NCBI GenBank assembly: GCA_031459615.1
Contig: JAVKIE010000006.1
Location: forward strand, 136,259-200,258
Origin: Calidihabitans tengchongensis
Lineage (GTDB): Bacteria > Sysuimicrobiota > Sysuimicrobiia > Sysuimicrobiales > Kaftiobacteriaceae
Direction: 5' to 3'
Length of the DNA: 64,000 nucleotides
Below, piece by piece: positions 32,041 through 41,006 of this stretch. Numbering within the stretch: position 1 is the stretch's first letter; each line of letters opens with the position of its first letter. A model generated the notes under the pieces. The model saw nothing but the letters and a program-made list of their open reading frames with translations. It did not search any database and had not been told where the DNA came from. Both the position numbers and the translations under genes were made by a program.

Positions 32041-33222
32041 ATGCGAGAGGCTGTCATCGCCAGCGCGGTGCGGACCGCGGTGGGCAAGGCGCCGCGGGGC
32101 ACCCTGAAGGACACCCGGCCGGACGAGATGGCGGCGGCCGCCATCCGGGAGGCGGTGCGGCGGGTGCCGGGGCTGGACCCGGCCGAGGTGGAGGACGTGA
32201 TCCTGGGGTGCGCCATCCCCGAAGCCGAACAGGGCATGAACGTCGCCCGGATCGCCGCCCTGCGGGCCGGGCTGCCCGTGTCGGTGTCGGCCCAGACCAT
32301 CAACCGGTTCTGCGCCTCGGGCCTGCAGGCCATCGCCACCGCCGCCGAGCGCATCATGGCGGGCTGTGCCGATGTGATCGTCGCCGGGGGCACCGAGAGC
32401 ATGAGCCTGATGCCCTCCCAGGCCGGCCACACCTTCCGCCCCAACCCGCACCTGGTGGAGCAGTGGCCCGAGGTCTACCTCTCCATGGGCCTCACCGCCG
32501 AGGTGGTGGCCAGAAAGTACGCCATCGCCCGGGAAGATCAGGATGCCTACGCCTACCGCAGCCACATGCGCGCGGCCCAGGCGATCCGCAGCGGGCGCTT
32601 TGCCGAGGAGATCGTGCCCCTGACCGTCACCCGGTGGGAGACCGACGGCGAGGGGCGGCCCCGGTCCCGGCAGGTGGAGTTCGCAGTGGACGAGGGGGTC
32701 CGCTACGACACCTCCCTGGAGGCGCTGAGCAAGCTGCGGCCGGTGTTTGCCGCCGACGGCGTGGTGACGGCGGGCAACTCCTCCCAGACCAGCGACGGCG
32801 CGGCGGCGGTGGTGGTGATGTCCGCCGACCGGGCCCGCCAGCTGGGGGTGGAGCCCCTGGGCATCTTCCGGGCCTTTGCCACCGCGGGGGTGGCGCCCGA
32901 GATCATGGGGATCGGTCCGGTGGAGGCCGTCCCCCGGGCGCTGCGGCTGGCGGGGCTGCGGCTGGAGGACATTGACCTGATCGAGCTCAACGAGGCGTTC
33001 GCCGCCCAGACGCTGGCCGTCATCCGCCTGCTGGGCCTGAATGAGGAGATCACCAACGTCAACGGGGGCGCCATCGCCCTGGGCCATCCCCTGGGGTGCA
33101 CCGGCGCCAAGCTCACCGCCACCCTGCTGTACGAGATGCGCCGCCGGGGCGCGCGGTACGGGATGGTGACCATGTGCGTGGGGGGCGGCCAGGGAGCCGC
33201 CGGGATCTTCGAGCGACCGTAG
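32041..33222 (+). CDS. fadA: Acetyl-CoA acyltransferase (thiolase), FadA-type
   Basis: A 393-residue thiolase II-like enzyme that cleaves 3-ketoacyl-CoA to acetyl-CoA. Cys91 in INRFCASGLQ is the acyl-carrying nucleophile and Cys379 in MCVGGGQGAAG is the proton-transfer Cys. The motifs NVNGGAIALGHPLGCTGA and NEAFAAQ are also present. It starts 33 nt after fadN with GGGAGG before the ATG, and is followed by fadE, so all three form one operon. Confidence 0.95.
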   Translation: MREAVIASAVRTAVGKAPRGTLKDTRPDEMAAAAIREAVRRVPGLDPAEVEDVILGCAIPEAEQGMNVARIAALRAGLPVSVSAQTINRFCASGLQAIATAAERIMAGCADVIVAGGTESMSLMPSQAGHTFRPNPHLVEQWPEVYLSMGLTAEVVARKYAIAREDQDAYAYRSHMRAAQAIRSGRFAEEIVPLTVTRWETDGEGRPRSRQVEFAVDEGVRYDTSLEALSKLRPVFAADGVVTAGNSSQTSDGAAAVVVMSADRARQLGVEPLGIFRAFATAGVAPEIMGIGPVEAVPRALRLAGLRLEDIDLIELNEAFAAQTLAVIRLLGLNEEITNVNGGAIALGHPLGCTGAKLTATLLYEMRRRGARYGMVTMCVGGGQGAAGIFERP

Positions 33223-33284
33223 CGGGACGGGGGAGTGGGTCGTACGTCCCCGGTTCCGCACCACATCCTGTTCCGGAGGACACC

Positions 33285-35054
33285 ATGAGCACGCGAGACG
33301 TCAGCGCGCCGGTTGCGGGCGGCAGCTTTCTCATCGCGGACACGCCCGCCGATCAGGTCTTCACGCCCGAGGACTTCACCGACGAGCAGCGGCTGATCGC
33401 CCAGACGGCCCGGGAGTTCACCGAGCGGGAGATCGCCCCGCACCTGGACCGCCTGGAGAACAAGGACTGGGACCTGACCCGCCAGCTGCTCCGCAAGCTG
33501 GGGGATCTGGGCTTTCTGGGCATGGCGGTGCCGGCCGCCTACGGCGGGGCCGAGATGGACATGATCTCCTCCCTGGTGGCGGCGGAGGGGCTGGCCGCCG
33601 GGTCGTTCGGAGTGTCCTACGGCGCCCACGTGGGCATCGGCATGGAACCCATCGTCTTCTTCGGCACCGAGGAGCAGCGGCGGCGTTACCTGCCTCCCAT
33701 GGTGCGGGGGGAGCTGATCGGGGCCTACGCCCTCACCGAACCCACCGCCGGTTCGGATGCCATGGCCATCCGCACCCGGGCTGTGCTCTCCCCCGACGGC
33801 CGCCACTACCTGCTGTCGGGGACCAAGCAGTTCATCACCAACGCGGCGTTCGCCGACATCTTCAACATCTTCGCCAAGGTGGACGGGGAGAAACATACCT
33901 GCTTCATCGTCGAGCGGGCCACGCCGGGGCTGACGGTGGGCGACGAAGAGCACAAGATGGGGATCCGGGGATCGTCCACCGCGTCCCTGTTTCTGGACAA
34001 CGCTCAGGTCCCGGTGCACAACGTCCTGGGCGAGGTCGGCCAGGGGTTCAAGATCGCCATGAACATCCTGAACATGGGCCGCTTCCGCCTGGCCGCCGGG
34101 TGCGTGGGGGCCGCCAAGCAGGTCGTGCGCCTGGCGGTGGGCTACGCCCGGGAACGCCAGCAGTTCGGCCGCCCGCTGGTGGAGTTCGGCCTGATCCAGC
34201 ACAAGCTGGCGGAGATGGCGGTCCGGCTGTACGCCGCCGAGAGCATGGCCTACCGCACGGGGGGCCTGGTGGAGGCTGCCCTGGCGGGCGTGCACGGGGA
34301 TCCCACCTCCGCCATGCGCGCCCTGGAGGAGTACGCGGTGGAGTGCGCCATCAACAAGGTCTTCGCCTCCGAGATGCTGGACCACGTGGCCGACGAGACG
34401 GTGCAGGTGTACGGCGGGTACGGCTACATCGAAGACTACCCCGCCGCCCGCGCCTACCGGGACAGCCGCATCAACCGCCTGTTCGAGGGGACCAACGAGA
34501 TCAACCGGCTGCTGATCGCCGGCATGCTGCTGCGCCGCGCCCAGCGGGGCCGGCTGGACCTCATCCCGGCGGCGCTGCGGGTGGCCCAGGAGCTCACCGC
34601 CCCGCCGACCGAGGAGATCCCCGGTGGCCCTCTGGCCGACGAGCGCCGCGCCGTGGCCGGCAGCAAGAAGGCCACGCTGTTCGTCGCCGGCGCCGCCGTG
34701 CAGAAGCACCTGGAGGCCATCGAGGAGCAGCAGGAGATCCTGGCCGGCATCGCCGACATGGTGATCGAGACGTTCGCCATGGAGAGCGCCCTGCTGCGCG
34801 CCCTGCGGGCGGCGCAGCGAGACGGAGCCCGCGCCGACCTGGCCCGGGACCTCGCCCGGACCTACATCAACGATGCCCTGATGCGGGTGGAGGCCACCGC
34901 CAAGGTGGTGCTGGCGGCCGTCTCCGAGGGCGACACGCTGCGCACCCAGCTGGCGGGCCTCAGGCGGCTGCTGCGCTACACGCCCGTGGACACGGTGGCG
35001 CTGCGGCGGCAGGTCGCCCGGCGGCTGGTGGCCCAGGGGGGATACGGACTGTGA
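33285..35054 (+). CDS. fadE: Acyl-CoA dehydrogenase, FadE-type
   Basis: A 589-residue flavoprotein of the long acyl-CoA dehydrogenase class, which oxidises acyl-CoA to trans-2-enoyl-CoA. The core spans about residues 25-410 (YALTEPTAGSDAMAIRT, FITNAAFADIFNIFAKV, QVYGGYGYIEDYPAARAYR, FEGTNEINR). A helical extension of about 170 residues follows, as in Bacillus FadE and VLCAD-like enzymes. The ATG at 33285 has CCGGAGGA in front. The stop overlaps the next start (GTGA), so translation is coupled to the CoA ligase. Confidence 0.95.
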   Translation: MSTRDVSAPVAGGSFLIADTPADQVFTPEDFTDEQRLIAQTAREFTEREIAPHLDRLENKDWDLTRQLLRKLGDLGFLGMAVPAAYGGAEMDMISSLVAAEGLAAGSFGVSYGAHVGIGMEPIVFFGTEEQRRRYLPPMVRGELIGAYALTEPTAGSDAMAIRTRAVLSPDGRHYLLSGTKQFITNAAFADIFNIFAKVDGEKHTCFIVERATPGLTVGDEEHKMGIRGSSTASLFLDNAQVPVHNVLGEVGQGFKIAMNILNMGRFRLAAGCVGAAKQVVRLAVGYARERQQFGRPLVEFGLIQHKLAEMAVRLYAAESMAYRTGGLVEAALAGVHGDPTSAMRALEEYAVECAINKVFASEMLDHVADETVQVYGGYGYIEDYPAARAYRDSRINRLFEGTNEINRLLIAGMLLRRAQRGRLDLIPAALRVAQELTAPPTEEIPGGPLADERRAVAGSKKATLFVAGAAVQKHLEAIEEQQEILAGIADMVIETFAMESALLRALRAAQRDGARADLARDLARTYINDALMRVEATAKVVLAAVSEGDTLRTQLAGLRRLLRYTPVDTVALRRQVARRLVAQGGYGL

Positions 35055-36736
35055 CCGGGGTAGCCCTGGCCGAGCGGCCCTGGCTGCGGTTTTACGAGCC
35101 CGGGGTGCCGCCCACCCTGACGTACCCGTCCATCCCGGTGCACGCCCTGCTGGATGACACCGCAGCGCGGTTCCCCGACCGGCCCGCCACCGTCTTTTTC
35201 GGCGCCACCCTGACCTTCCGGCAGCTGCAGGACCTGTCCATCCGGTTCGCGGCGGGCCTGGCGGCCCTGGGCGTGCGCCCGGGGGACCGGGTCTCCCTGC
35301 ACCTGCCCAACTGCCCGCAGTTCCTCATCGCCTACTACGGGGCGCTGCGGGTCGGGGCCGTGGTGGTCCCGTTCAATCCGCTGTACGTGGAGCGGGAGAT
35401 CGAGCACCAGCTCACAGACAGCGGGGCCGAGGTGGCGGTGACCCTGGACCTGCTCTACCCGCGCCTGGAGGCGGTGCGGTCCCGCACCCGGGTGCGGGAG
35501 ATGGTGATCACCCGGATCCATGACTACTTCCCGCCCCTGCTACGCGCCCTGTACCCGCTGCGGGCCTGGCGGGAGGGCCACCGGGTGCGGGTCCCCGCCG
35601 GGCCCGCCATCCGCCGCTTCGCCGACCTGCTGGAGGCCGGGCGGCCAGCGCCGGCGGTGGCGGTGGACCCGGCCCAGACCGCCGTCCTGCTGTACACCGG
35701 GGGGACCACCGGGGTGCCCAAGGGGGCGATGCTGTCCCACCGCAACCTGGTCAGCAACGTGCTGCAGGCCCGGGCGTGGTTCACCCGGCTGCGGCCCGGC
35801 CAGGATACCACCCTGGCCGTGATTCCCTTCTTCCACTCCTACGGGATGACGGCGGCCATGAACTTCTCGGTCAGCACCGGGACCCGCCTGGTGCTCCTGC
35901 CGCGGTTCCAGGTGGACATGGTGCTGCAGGCCATCGCCCGCTACCGCCCGCAGATCTTCCCCGGCGTGCCCACCATCTACACCGCCCTGATCTCCCACCC
36001 GCAGGTCCGCCGCTACGACCTGCGGTCCATCAGCGCCTGCATCTCCGGCGCCGCCCCGCTGCCGGTGGAGGTGCAGACCCGCTTCGAGGAGCTCACCGGG
36101 GGGCGGCTGGTGGAAGGGTACGGCCTCACCGAGGCCTCGCCGGTGACCCACGCCAACCCCCTGTTCGGCACCCGCAAGACCGGCAGCATCGGCATCCCCT
36201 TCCCCGACACCGACGCCCGCATCCTGGACGACGCCGGGCGGACGCTGCCGCCGGGAGAGGTGGGCGAGCTGGCGGTGCGCGGCCCCCAGGTGATGCAGGG
36301 CTACTGGAACCGGCCCGACGAAACCGCCCAGGTGTTGCGGGAAGGCTGGCTGCTGACCGGGGACATGGCCCGGATGGACGAGGACGGCTACTTCTACATC
36401 GTGGACCGCAAGAAGGAGATGATCATCACCGGAGGCCTGAACGTCTTCCCCCGGGAGGTGGAGGAGGTCCTGTACACCCACCCGGCGGTCCTGGAGGCGG
36501 CCGTGGTGGGCACCCCGGACCCGTACAAAGGCGAGGTGGTGAAGGCCTTCGTGGTGTTGCGCCCGGGGGCCCGGGCCACCGCCGAGGAGATCATCGAGCA
36601 CTGCCGCCGGCACCTGGCGCCGTTCAAGGTCCCCCGGGCCGTGGAGTTCCGCCCGCAACTGCCCAAGTCCCTCATCGGCAAGATCCTGCGGCGGGTCCTG
36701 GCCGAGGAAGAGCGGGCCCGCGCCCAGGCCCGCTGA
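35051..36736 (+). CDS. fadD: Long-chain fatty acid-CoA ligase, FadD-type
   Basis: A 561-residue ANL-superfamily enzyme. The ATP/AMP motif LLYTGGTTGVPKGAMLSH lies near residue 216, VEGYGLTEASPVTH near 355, LLTGDMARMDEDGYFYIVDR near 435 and the catalytic Lys in KSLIGKILRR at the end. It makes acyl-CoA from fatty acid, ATP and CoA with release of pyrophosphate. The GTG at 35051 lies within the fadE stop. Together with fadN, fadA and fadE it gives a complete activation and beta-oxidation set. Confidence 0.94.
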   Translation: MTGVALAERPWLRFYEPGVPPTLTYPSIPVHALLDDTAARFPDRPATVFFGATLTFRQLQDLSIRFAAGLAALGVRPGDRVSLHLPNCPQFLIAYYGALRVGAVVVPFNPLYVEREIEHQLTDSGAEVAVTLDLLYPRLEAVRSRTRVREMVITRIHDYFPPLLRALYPLRAWREGHRVRVPAGPAIRRFADLLEAGRPAPAVAVDPAQTAVLLYTGGTTGVPKGAMLSHRNLVSNVLQARAWFTRLRPGQDTTLAVIPFFHSYGMTAAMNFSVSTGTRLVLLPRFQVDMVLQAIARYRPQIFPGVPTIYTALISHPQVRRYDLRSISACISGAAPLPVEVQTRFEELTGGRLVEGYGLTEASPVTHANPLFGTRKTGSIGIPFPDTDARILDDAGRTLPPGEVGELAVRGPQVMQGYWNRPDETAQVLREGWLLTGDMARMDEDGYFYIVDRKKEMIITGGLNVFPREVEEVLYTHPAVLEAAVVGTPDPYKGEVVKAFVVLRPGARATAEEIIEHCRRHLAPFKVPRAVEFRPQLPKSLIGKILRRVLAEEERARAQAR

Positions 36737-36763
36737 CCTGCGTCGATCGGTCCAGGGGTGCCC

Positions 36764-36800
36764 TCACCCGATCCTCTCCCGGAGGGAGAGGGAAAGGTGA
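36764..36800. repeat. Nested palindrome between convergent genes
   Basis: An inner 8-bp stem (CCTCTCCC/GGGAGAGG, loop GGA) is enclosed by an outer TCACC/GGTGA pair. It resembles the REP-like CCCTCACCC...GGGAGAGGG elements seen in many GC-rich genomes. Placed between fadD and korB ends, it may stop transcription from both sides. No T-run follows. Confidence 0.55.
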
Positions 36801-36821
36801 CGGGCCGCGCTCGCGCGCCGT

Positions 36822-37712
36822 TCAGCGCATCATCTGCAGCAGCGGACGGATGTCGGCTCCCTGCAGCTCTTCCGGCCAGATGGGCAGCCGGCCGTGGGCC
36901 TTCTTGGGGCGCGGGTGGCGGTACACCACCCCCAGCGGCAGCCGGCCCCGCCGGTCGAAGTCGTTGAGCAGCTCCCAGGCGGCCTGGAAGTCGGAGGGGT
37001 CGTGGCTGGCGGGAACGTCTTCCACCCGCTCCCGGTACCAGTCGTAGGTGTTGAACTTGTTGTAGGTCACGCAGGGCGAGAAGTCGTTGACCACCGCGAA
37101 GCCCGGGTGCTGCAGCGCCTGGGCGTAGATCTCCGCCGCGTGGCGCGGGTCCCCGGAGAACGACTGGGCCACGAAGGTGGCGCCGGCCGTGAGGGCCAGC
37201 CGCAGGGGCGCGAACGGCGGCGGCGCCTCCTCCGACCACTCCCGGATGTCCATGCCCCTTCCGTGGGTGGGCGAGTGCTGCCCCTTGGTCAGCCCGTACA
37301 CCCCGTTGTCCATGATGATCAGGACCACGGCGGGATCCCGGCGGCAAACGTGCACGAAGTTCTCCACCCCGATGGCGAACGTGTCCCCGTCGCCGGCCAG
37401 GGCGATGACCGTGAGGCCGGGGTTGGCCATCTTGGCGCCCAGGGCGTAGGCCAGGGCCCCGCCGTGGGTGCCGTGGAAGCCGTTGCCATTGAGGTAGTTG
37501 CGGATCTGGCCCGAGCACCCGATGCCGCCGATCAGGAGGACCTCGTACGGGGTCACCTCCAGCTTGGTCAGCGCCATCTTCAGGCCCGCCAGGACCCCGA
37601 AGTCCCCGCACCCCGGGCACCACTGGATCCGGTGGCGCGGGACCGCGTTCTCCTCCCACACCTTGGCGGAGATCTTCTGGGACACCCGGGACGGAGTGGT
37701 GGCGTCGGTCAT
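36822..37712 (-). CDS. korB: 2-oxoacid:ferredoxin oxidoreductase, beta subunit
   Basis: A 296-residue thiamine diphosphate-binding subunit. The N-terminal CPGCGDFGVL helps bind an iron-sulfur cluster, and the TPP motif GDGDTFAIGVENFVHVCRRD lies near residue 107, followed by NGVYGLTKGQHSPT. With the alpha subunit it oxidises a 2-oxoacid to acyl-CoA while reducing ferredoxin. It starts 7 nt after korA with GGAGG just upstream. 2-Oxoglutarate is a likely substrate by analogy with two-subunit KorAB, but the adjacent branched-chain amino acid transporter makes branched 2-oxoacids possible. Confidence 0.92.
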   Translation of the reverse strand: MTDATTPSRVSQKISAKVWEENAVPRHRIQWCPGCGDFGVLAGLKMALTKLEVTPYEVLLIGGIGCSGQIRNYLNGNGFHGTHGGALAYALGAKMANPGLTVIALAGDGDTFAIGVENFVHVCRRDPAVVLIIMDNGVYGLTKGQHSPTHGRGMDIREWSEEAPPPFAPLRLALTAGATFVAQSFSGDPRHAAEIYAQALQHPGFAVVNDFSPCVTYNKFNTYDWYRERVEDVPASHDPSDFQAAWELLNDFDRRGRLPLGVVYRHPRPKKAHGRLPIWPEELQGADIRPLLQMMR

Positions 37713-37719
37713 GGCGCGC

Positions 37720-39600
37720 TCAGCCTCCTTCGGACACCTTCACGGGCGCCGGCGCCTCGGTGCCGATGCGCACGTGGCTCTCGCCGGTGTGCAGGATGTG
37801 CTCCACCCCGCCCACCACGTCGGCAGGGTACAGCGGCAGGCCGTTGTACTTGACGACGCGCCGGACCGGCAGCAGGCAGCACGCCTGGATCACGTCGGCG
37901 AACTGCCCGGTGAAGTTCTGCTCCACCGCGATCAGGACCGACGCCCGCTCCAGCACCGGCTTGGCCAGGGCCGCGGGGAAGGGCCACAAGTAGCTGAAGT
38001 GCACCACCGCCACCTCCACCCCCCGCTGGCGCAGCCGCTGCTGGGCCTCCAGCAGCACGGGCAGGGTGCTGCCCCACCCCACCAGGGCCGGCCGGCCGTC
38101 CACCGACCCCACCACCCGGGGCGGACGGGCGTCCTCCCGGAGGAAGGTCTCCATCTTGCGGGCGCGCTTTTCCATCATGGCCTTGCGCACGGCGGGGTCG
38201 GTGCTGACAAATCCGCGCTCGTCGTGCTCGGACCCGCTGGCCTTCAGCACCCCGCCCACCGTCCCCGGGACCAGCCGGGGGGAGATGCCGGTGGGGGTGA
38301 GGGCGAACCGCCGGTAGGCCCCGTCCCGGCGCAGGTCGGCCTCGCGCACCAGGGTGGACCGGTCGATGGTGACCGGGTGCTGGGTGAAGACCGCCTCGGG
38401 CACGGTCTTGCGCCCCTCGGAGAGGTTGAGGTCGGTGAGGAAGAACACCGGGCACTGGTACTTGTCGGCCAGGTTGTGGGCCTCGATCATGAGCGTGTAG
38501 CACTCTTCCTGGGTCGCCGGGGCCAGGACGATGCGCGGGATCTCGCCGTGGCCGCCGAAGATGGACAGGTACAGGTCGCCCTGCTCGCTCTTGGTGGGCA
38601 TGCCGGTGGACGGCCCCGCCCGCTGGGTGTCCACGATCACCACGGGCACCTCGGTCATGCCGGCCACCCCGAACTCCTCCACCTTCAGGGACAGCCCCGG
38701 CCCCGAGGTCCCCACCATGGAGCGGACGCCGGCCAGGGCCGCGCCGATGGCGGCCCGGATCGACTCCCGCTCGTTCTGTCCCTGCAGGGCGCGCCCGCCG
38801 AAGCGGGGCAGGTGTTCCTCCATGAACTCCAGGATGGCCGACGCGGGTGTGATGGGATATCCGGCGTAGAAGCGGCACCCGGCGGCGATGGCCCCCAGGG
38901 ACAGGGCCTCGTTGCCCGAGATCAGCACCCGGGGCTCCGCGGACGGGCGGGGCTGCAGGCGGTAGCCCGAGCCCGGCCAGCCCCGGGCGGCCAGAATGGA
39001 CTCGACCACCTCCCGCCCGCGCCGGGCCGCCCGGAGGTTGAGGTCCACCACCTGCGCCCCTTTGCGGGCAAACCGCTCCTCCACCAGCTGGCGCAGCCAC
39101 GTCCCGTCCTGGTCGAACTCGAGCACGCGGAACAGGGCGCCCACCGCCACCATGTTCTTGACCACGTCCAGCTTGAGCTCGTCTCGGGCGATGGTGCGGG
39201 CCGGGACCGGGAACACCTTGATGCCGCGGCGCTCCAGCGGCTCCACCGGCACCTCACCGGTGCTGCTGTCGTACAGCAGCACGCCGCCGTCCACCAGGTA
39301 TCGCCCGTGGCGGAGGATGGTGTCCCGGTTGGGCTGCTCCCGGGCGTCGGGATTGCTGTCGTAGTCCAGCGCCACCAGGATGTCCAGCCGGGGGTCTCCC
39401 CAGGAGACCGGCGGCTCCTCGGATACCACCAGGGGGTCGAACTGGTGAGCTCCGTAGATGGTTGACGCGTATCCGCGTTCCATGGCCAGGACATGCAGCC
39501 CCGCCCGGGTGAAGATGCGACCCAGGATGTCGGTGACGGTCACGACCCCGTCGCGCAGCTGCACGCCGCCGACCAGGATCTTCAGCCTGTTGACGGTCAC
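37720..39600 (-). CDS. korA: 2-oxoacid:ferredoxin oxidoreductase, fused gamma-alpha subunit
   Basis: A 626-residue fusion. Residues 1 to about 190 are the gamma domain (LKILVGGVQLRDGV, MERGYASTIYGAHQFDP). The alpha domain follows with SGNEALSLGAIAAGCRFYAG, YPITPASAIL and VGTSGPGLSLKVEEFG, and a C-terminal transketolase-like domain (LVGWGSTLPVLLEAQQRL). GTG at 39600 has AAGGAG 8 nt upstream. No delta (ferredoxin) subunit is encoded nearby, which matches the KorAB type found in aerobic bacteria. The promoter region is partly hidden by a gap. Confidence 0.93.
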   Translation of the reverse strand: MTVNRLKILVGGVQLRDGVVTVTDILGRIFTRAGLHVLAMERGYASTIYGAHQFDPLVVSEEPPVSWGDPRLDILVALDYDSNPDAREQPNRDTILRHGRYLVDGGVLLYDSSTGEVPVEPLERRGIKVFPVPARTIARDELKLDVVKNMVAVGALFRVLEFDQDGTWLRQLVEERFARKGAQVVDLNLRAARRGREVVESILAARGWPGSGYRLQPRPSAEPRVLISGNEALSLGAIAAGCRFYAGYPITPASAILEFMEEHLPRFGGRALQGQNERESIRAAIGAALAGVRSMVGTSGPGLSLKVEEFGVAGMTEVPVVIVDTQRAGPSTGMPTKSEQGDLYLSIFGGHGEIPRIVLAPATQEECYTLMIEAHNLADKYQCPVFFLTDLNLSEGRKTVPEAVFTQHPVTIDRSTLVREADLRRDGAYRRFALTPTGISPRLVPGTVGGVLKASGSEHDERGFVSTDPAVRKAMMEKRARKMETFLREDARPPRVVGSVDGRPALVGWGSTLPVLLEAQQRLRQRGVEVAVVHFSYLWPFPAALAKPVLERASVLIAVEQNFTGQFADVIQACCLLPVRRVVKYNGLPLYPADVVGGVEHILHTGESHVRIGTEAPAPVKVSEGG

Positions 39601-39684
39601 GCCAGCCGCTCCTTCCGCCCGCCCCGCGTCCCTGCGGACGATGCCTGACCGGGGGGTTATGAGGGACGGCGCAGGCCTCCGGGA

Positions 39685-39781
39685 NNNNNNNNNNNNNNNN
39701 NNNNNNNNNNNNNNNNNNNNNNNNNNNNNNNNNNNNNNNNNNNNNNNNNNNNNNNNNNNNNNNNNNNNNNNNNNNNNNNNN
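39685..39781. other. Assembly gap (97 N) in divergent intergenic region
   Basis: N run between the divergent korA and livM genes. Promoters for both may be affected; just to its right a TATCAT (about 39795) could be a -10 for livM. Confidence 0.95.
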
Positions 39782-39893
39782 TACACTGCATAGCGTATCA
39801 TACCACGCGCGACCCTTCCAGCCGCCCTCTCCGTCCCGGCCGTCCCGCGGCCAGCACAGGATCCTCCGCGGACGCGGGGAATTCCCGATACGC

Positions 39894-40874
39894 ATGGAGC
39901 TGCGGGAGCGCTACGAGGACGACCTGGCGCTGGTCCGGGGCGGCTGGGGCTGGGCCGGGGTGCTGGCGGGGCTTGGGGCGCTGGCCGTGCTGCCGGCCGT
40001 CCTGCCGGGATACGCGGTGTACACCGCGTCGCTGGTGGCCGTGCACGCCGTGGTGGCCCTGGGGCTGAACCTTCTGGTCGGGTACACCGGGCAGATCTCT
40101 CTCGGCCAGGCCGGCTTTGTGGCCGTGGGCGCCTACGCCACCGTCCTGCTGACCGTCCGGGCCCACCTGCCCTGGCCTCTGGCCCTGGCCGCGGGAGGGG
40201 CGGCGGCGGCCGCCTTCGGCGTCCTGGTCGGCGTCCCGGCCCTCCGCCTGTCGGGACCGTACCTGACCGTGGCCACCCTGGGGTTCGGCATCGCCGTCCA
40301 CCAGGTCCTGACCAACTGGGAAGGGCTGTCCGGCGGGCGCACCGGCCTGTTCGTCCCTCCCCTGAGCCTGGGTCCCCGGCAGCTGACATCCACCGACCTC
40401 TACTACCTGTCGGCGGGCGTGGCCGTGCTGCTGACGTGGATGGCCTACAACCTCACCCGCTCCCACGTGGGCCGGGCGTGGATGGCCATCCGGGACAGCG
40501 ACATCGCCGCCGAGGCCATGGGCGTCGACCTGCCGATCTACAAGACCCTGGCGTTCGCCGTGTGCGCGCTGTACGCCGGCATCGGGGGTGGCCTGCTGGC
40601 CCTGCTGCTGGGCTACCTGGAACCTCAACTGTTCACCCTGTACGACTCCATCTACTACTTCAGCATGATCGTGGTGGGCGGGCTGGGGACGATCCCGGGC
40701 AGCGCGCTGGGGGCGGCGCTGTTGACGGTGTTGCCTCGCCAGCTGGCCGGCCTGCGGGCCTGGCTGCCGGTGTTGTACGGCGGGGTGATCGTCCTGGTGA
40801 TGGCGGTGGAGCCCCTGGGCCTGTACGGCCGGTGGCTGCGTATCCGCCGGTGGTGGTCCACGTGGCCGCTCTGA
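39894..40874 (+). CDS. livM: Branched-chain amino acid ABC permease LivM
   Basis: A 326-residue permease with about nine helices. The family hallmark GYTGQISLGQAGFVAVGAY lies near residue 63, and SHVGRAWMAIRDSDIAAEAMGVD near 186 is the loop that contacts the ATPase. It pairs with LivH to form the membrane channel. The ATG at 39894 is used. A repeat-rich 132-nt space separates it from livH. Confidence 0.93.
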   Translation: MELRERYEDDLALVRGGWGWAGVLAGLGALAVLPAVLPGYAVYTASLVAVHAVVALGLNLLVGYTGQISLGQAGFVAVGAYATVLLTVRAHLPWPLALAAGGAAAAAFGVLVGVPALRLSGPYLTVATLGFGIAVHQVLTNWEGLSGGRTGLFVPPLSLGPRQLTSTDLYYLSAGVAVLLTWMAYNLTRSHVGRAWMAIRDSDIAAEAMGVDLPIYKTLAFAVCALYAGIGGGLLALLLGYLEPQLFTLYDSIYYFSMIVVGGLGTIPGSALGAALLTVLPRQLAGLRAWLPVLYGGVIVLVMAVEPLGLYGRWLRIRRWWSTWPL

Positions 40875-41006
40875 GGGAATCTACGCGATCTGCGCAATCT
40901 GCGCGACCTTCGCAATCTGACGGAACTTTCTCAATCTGATTGCCGAGGGATTGCGTAGATCGCGTCGATTGCGCAGATTGAGAAAACCGCGCGCCGGTTC
41001 AGACAC
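40875..41006. repeat. 9-bp-modular hairpin repeat between livM and livH
   Basis: Successive 9-mers of the form AATCTGCGC/GATCTGCGC are followed by a 12-bp perfect inverted repeat (TTTCTCAATCTG at 40927-40938 and its complement at 40974-40985). Nearby segments such as ATCTACGC and GCGTAGAT also pair. It belongs to the same family as the 109-bp tandem units at 47.8-48.2 kb. Confidence 0.8.
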
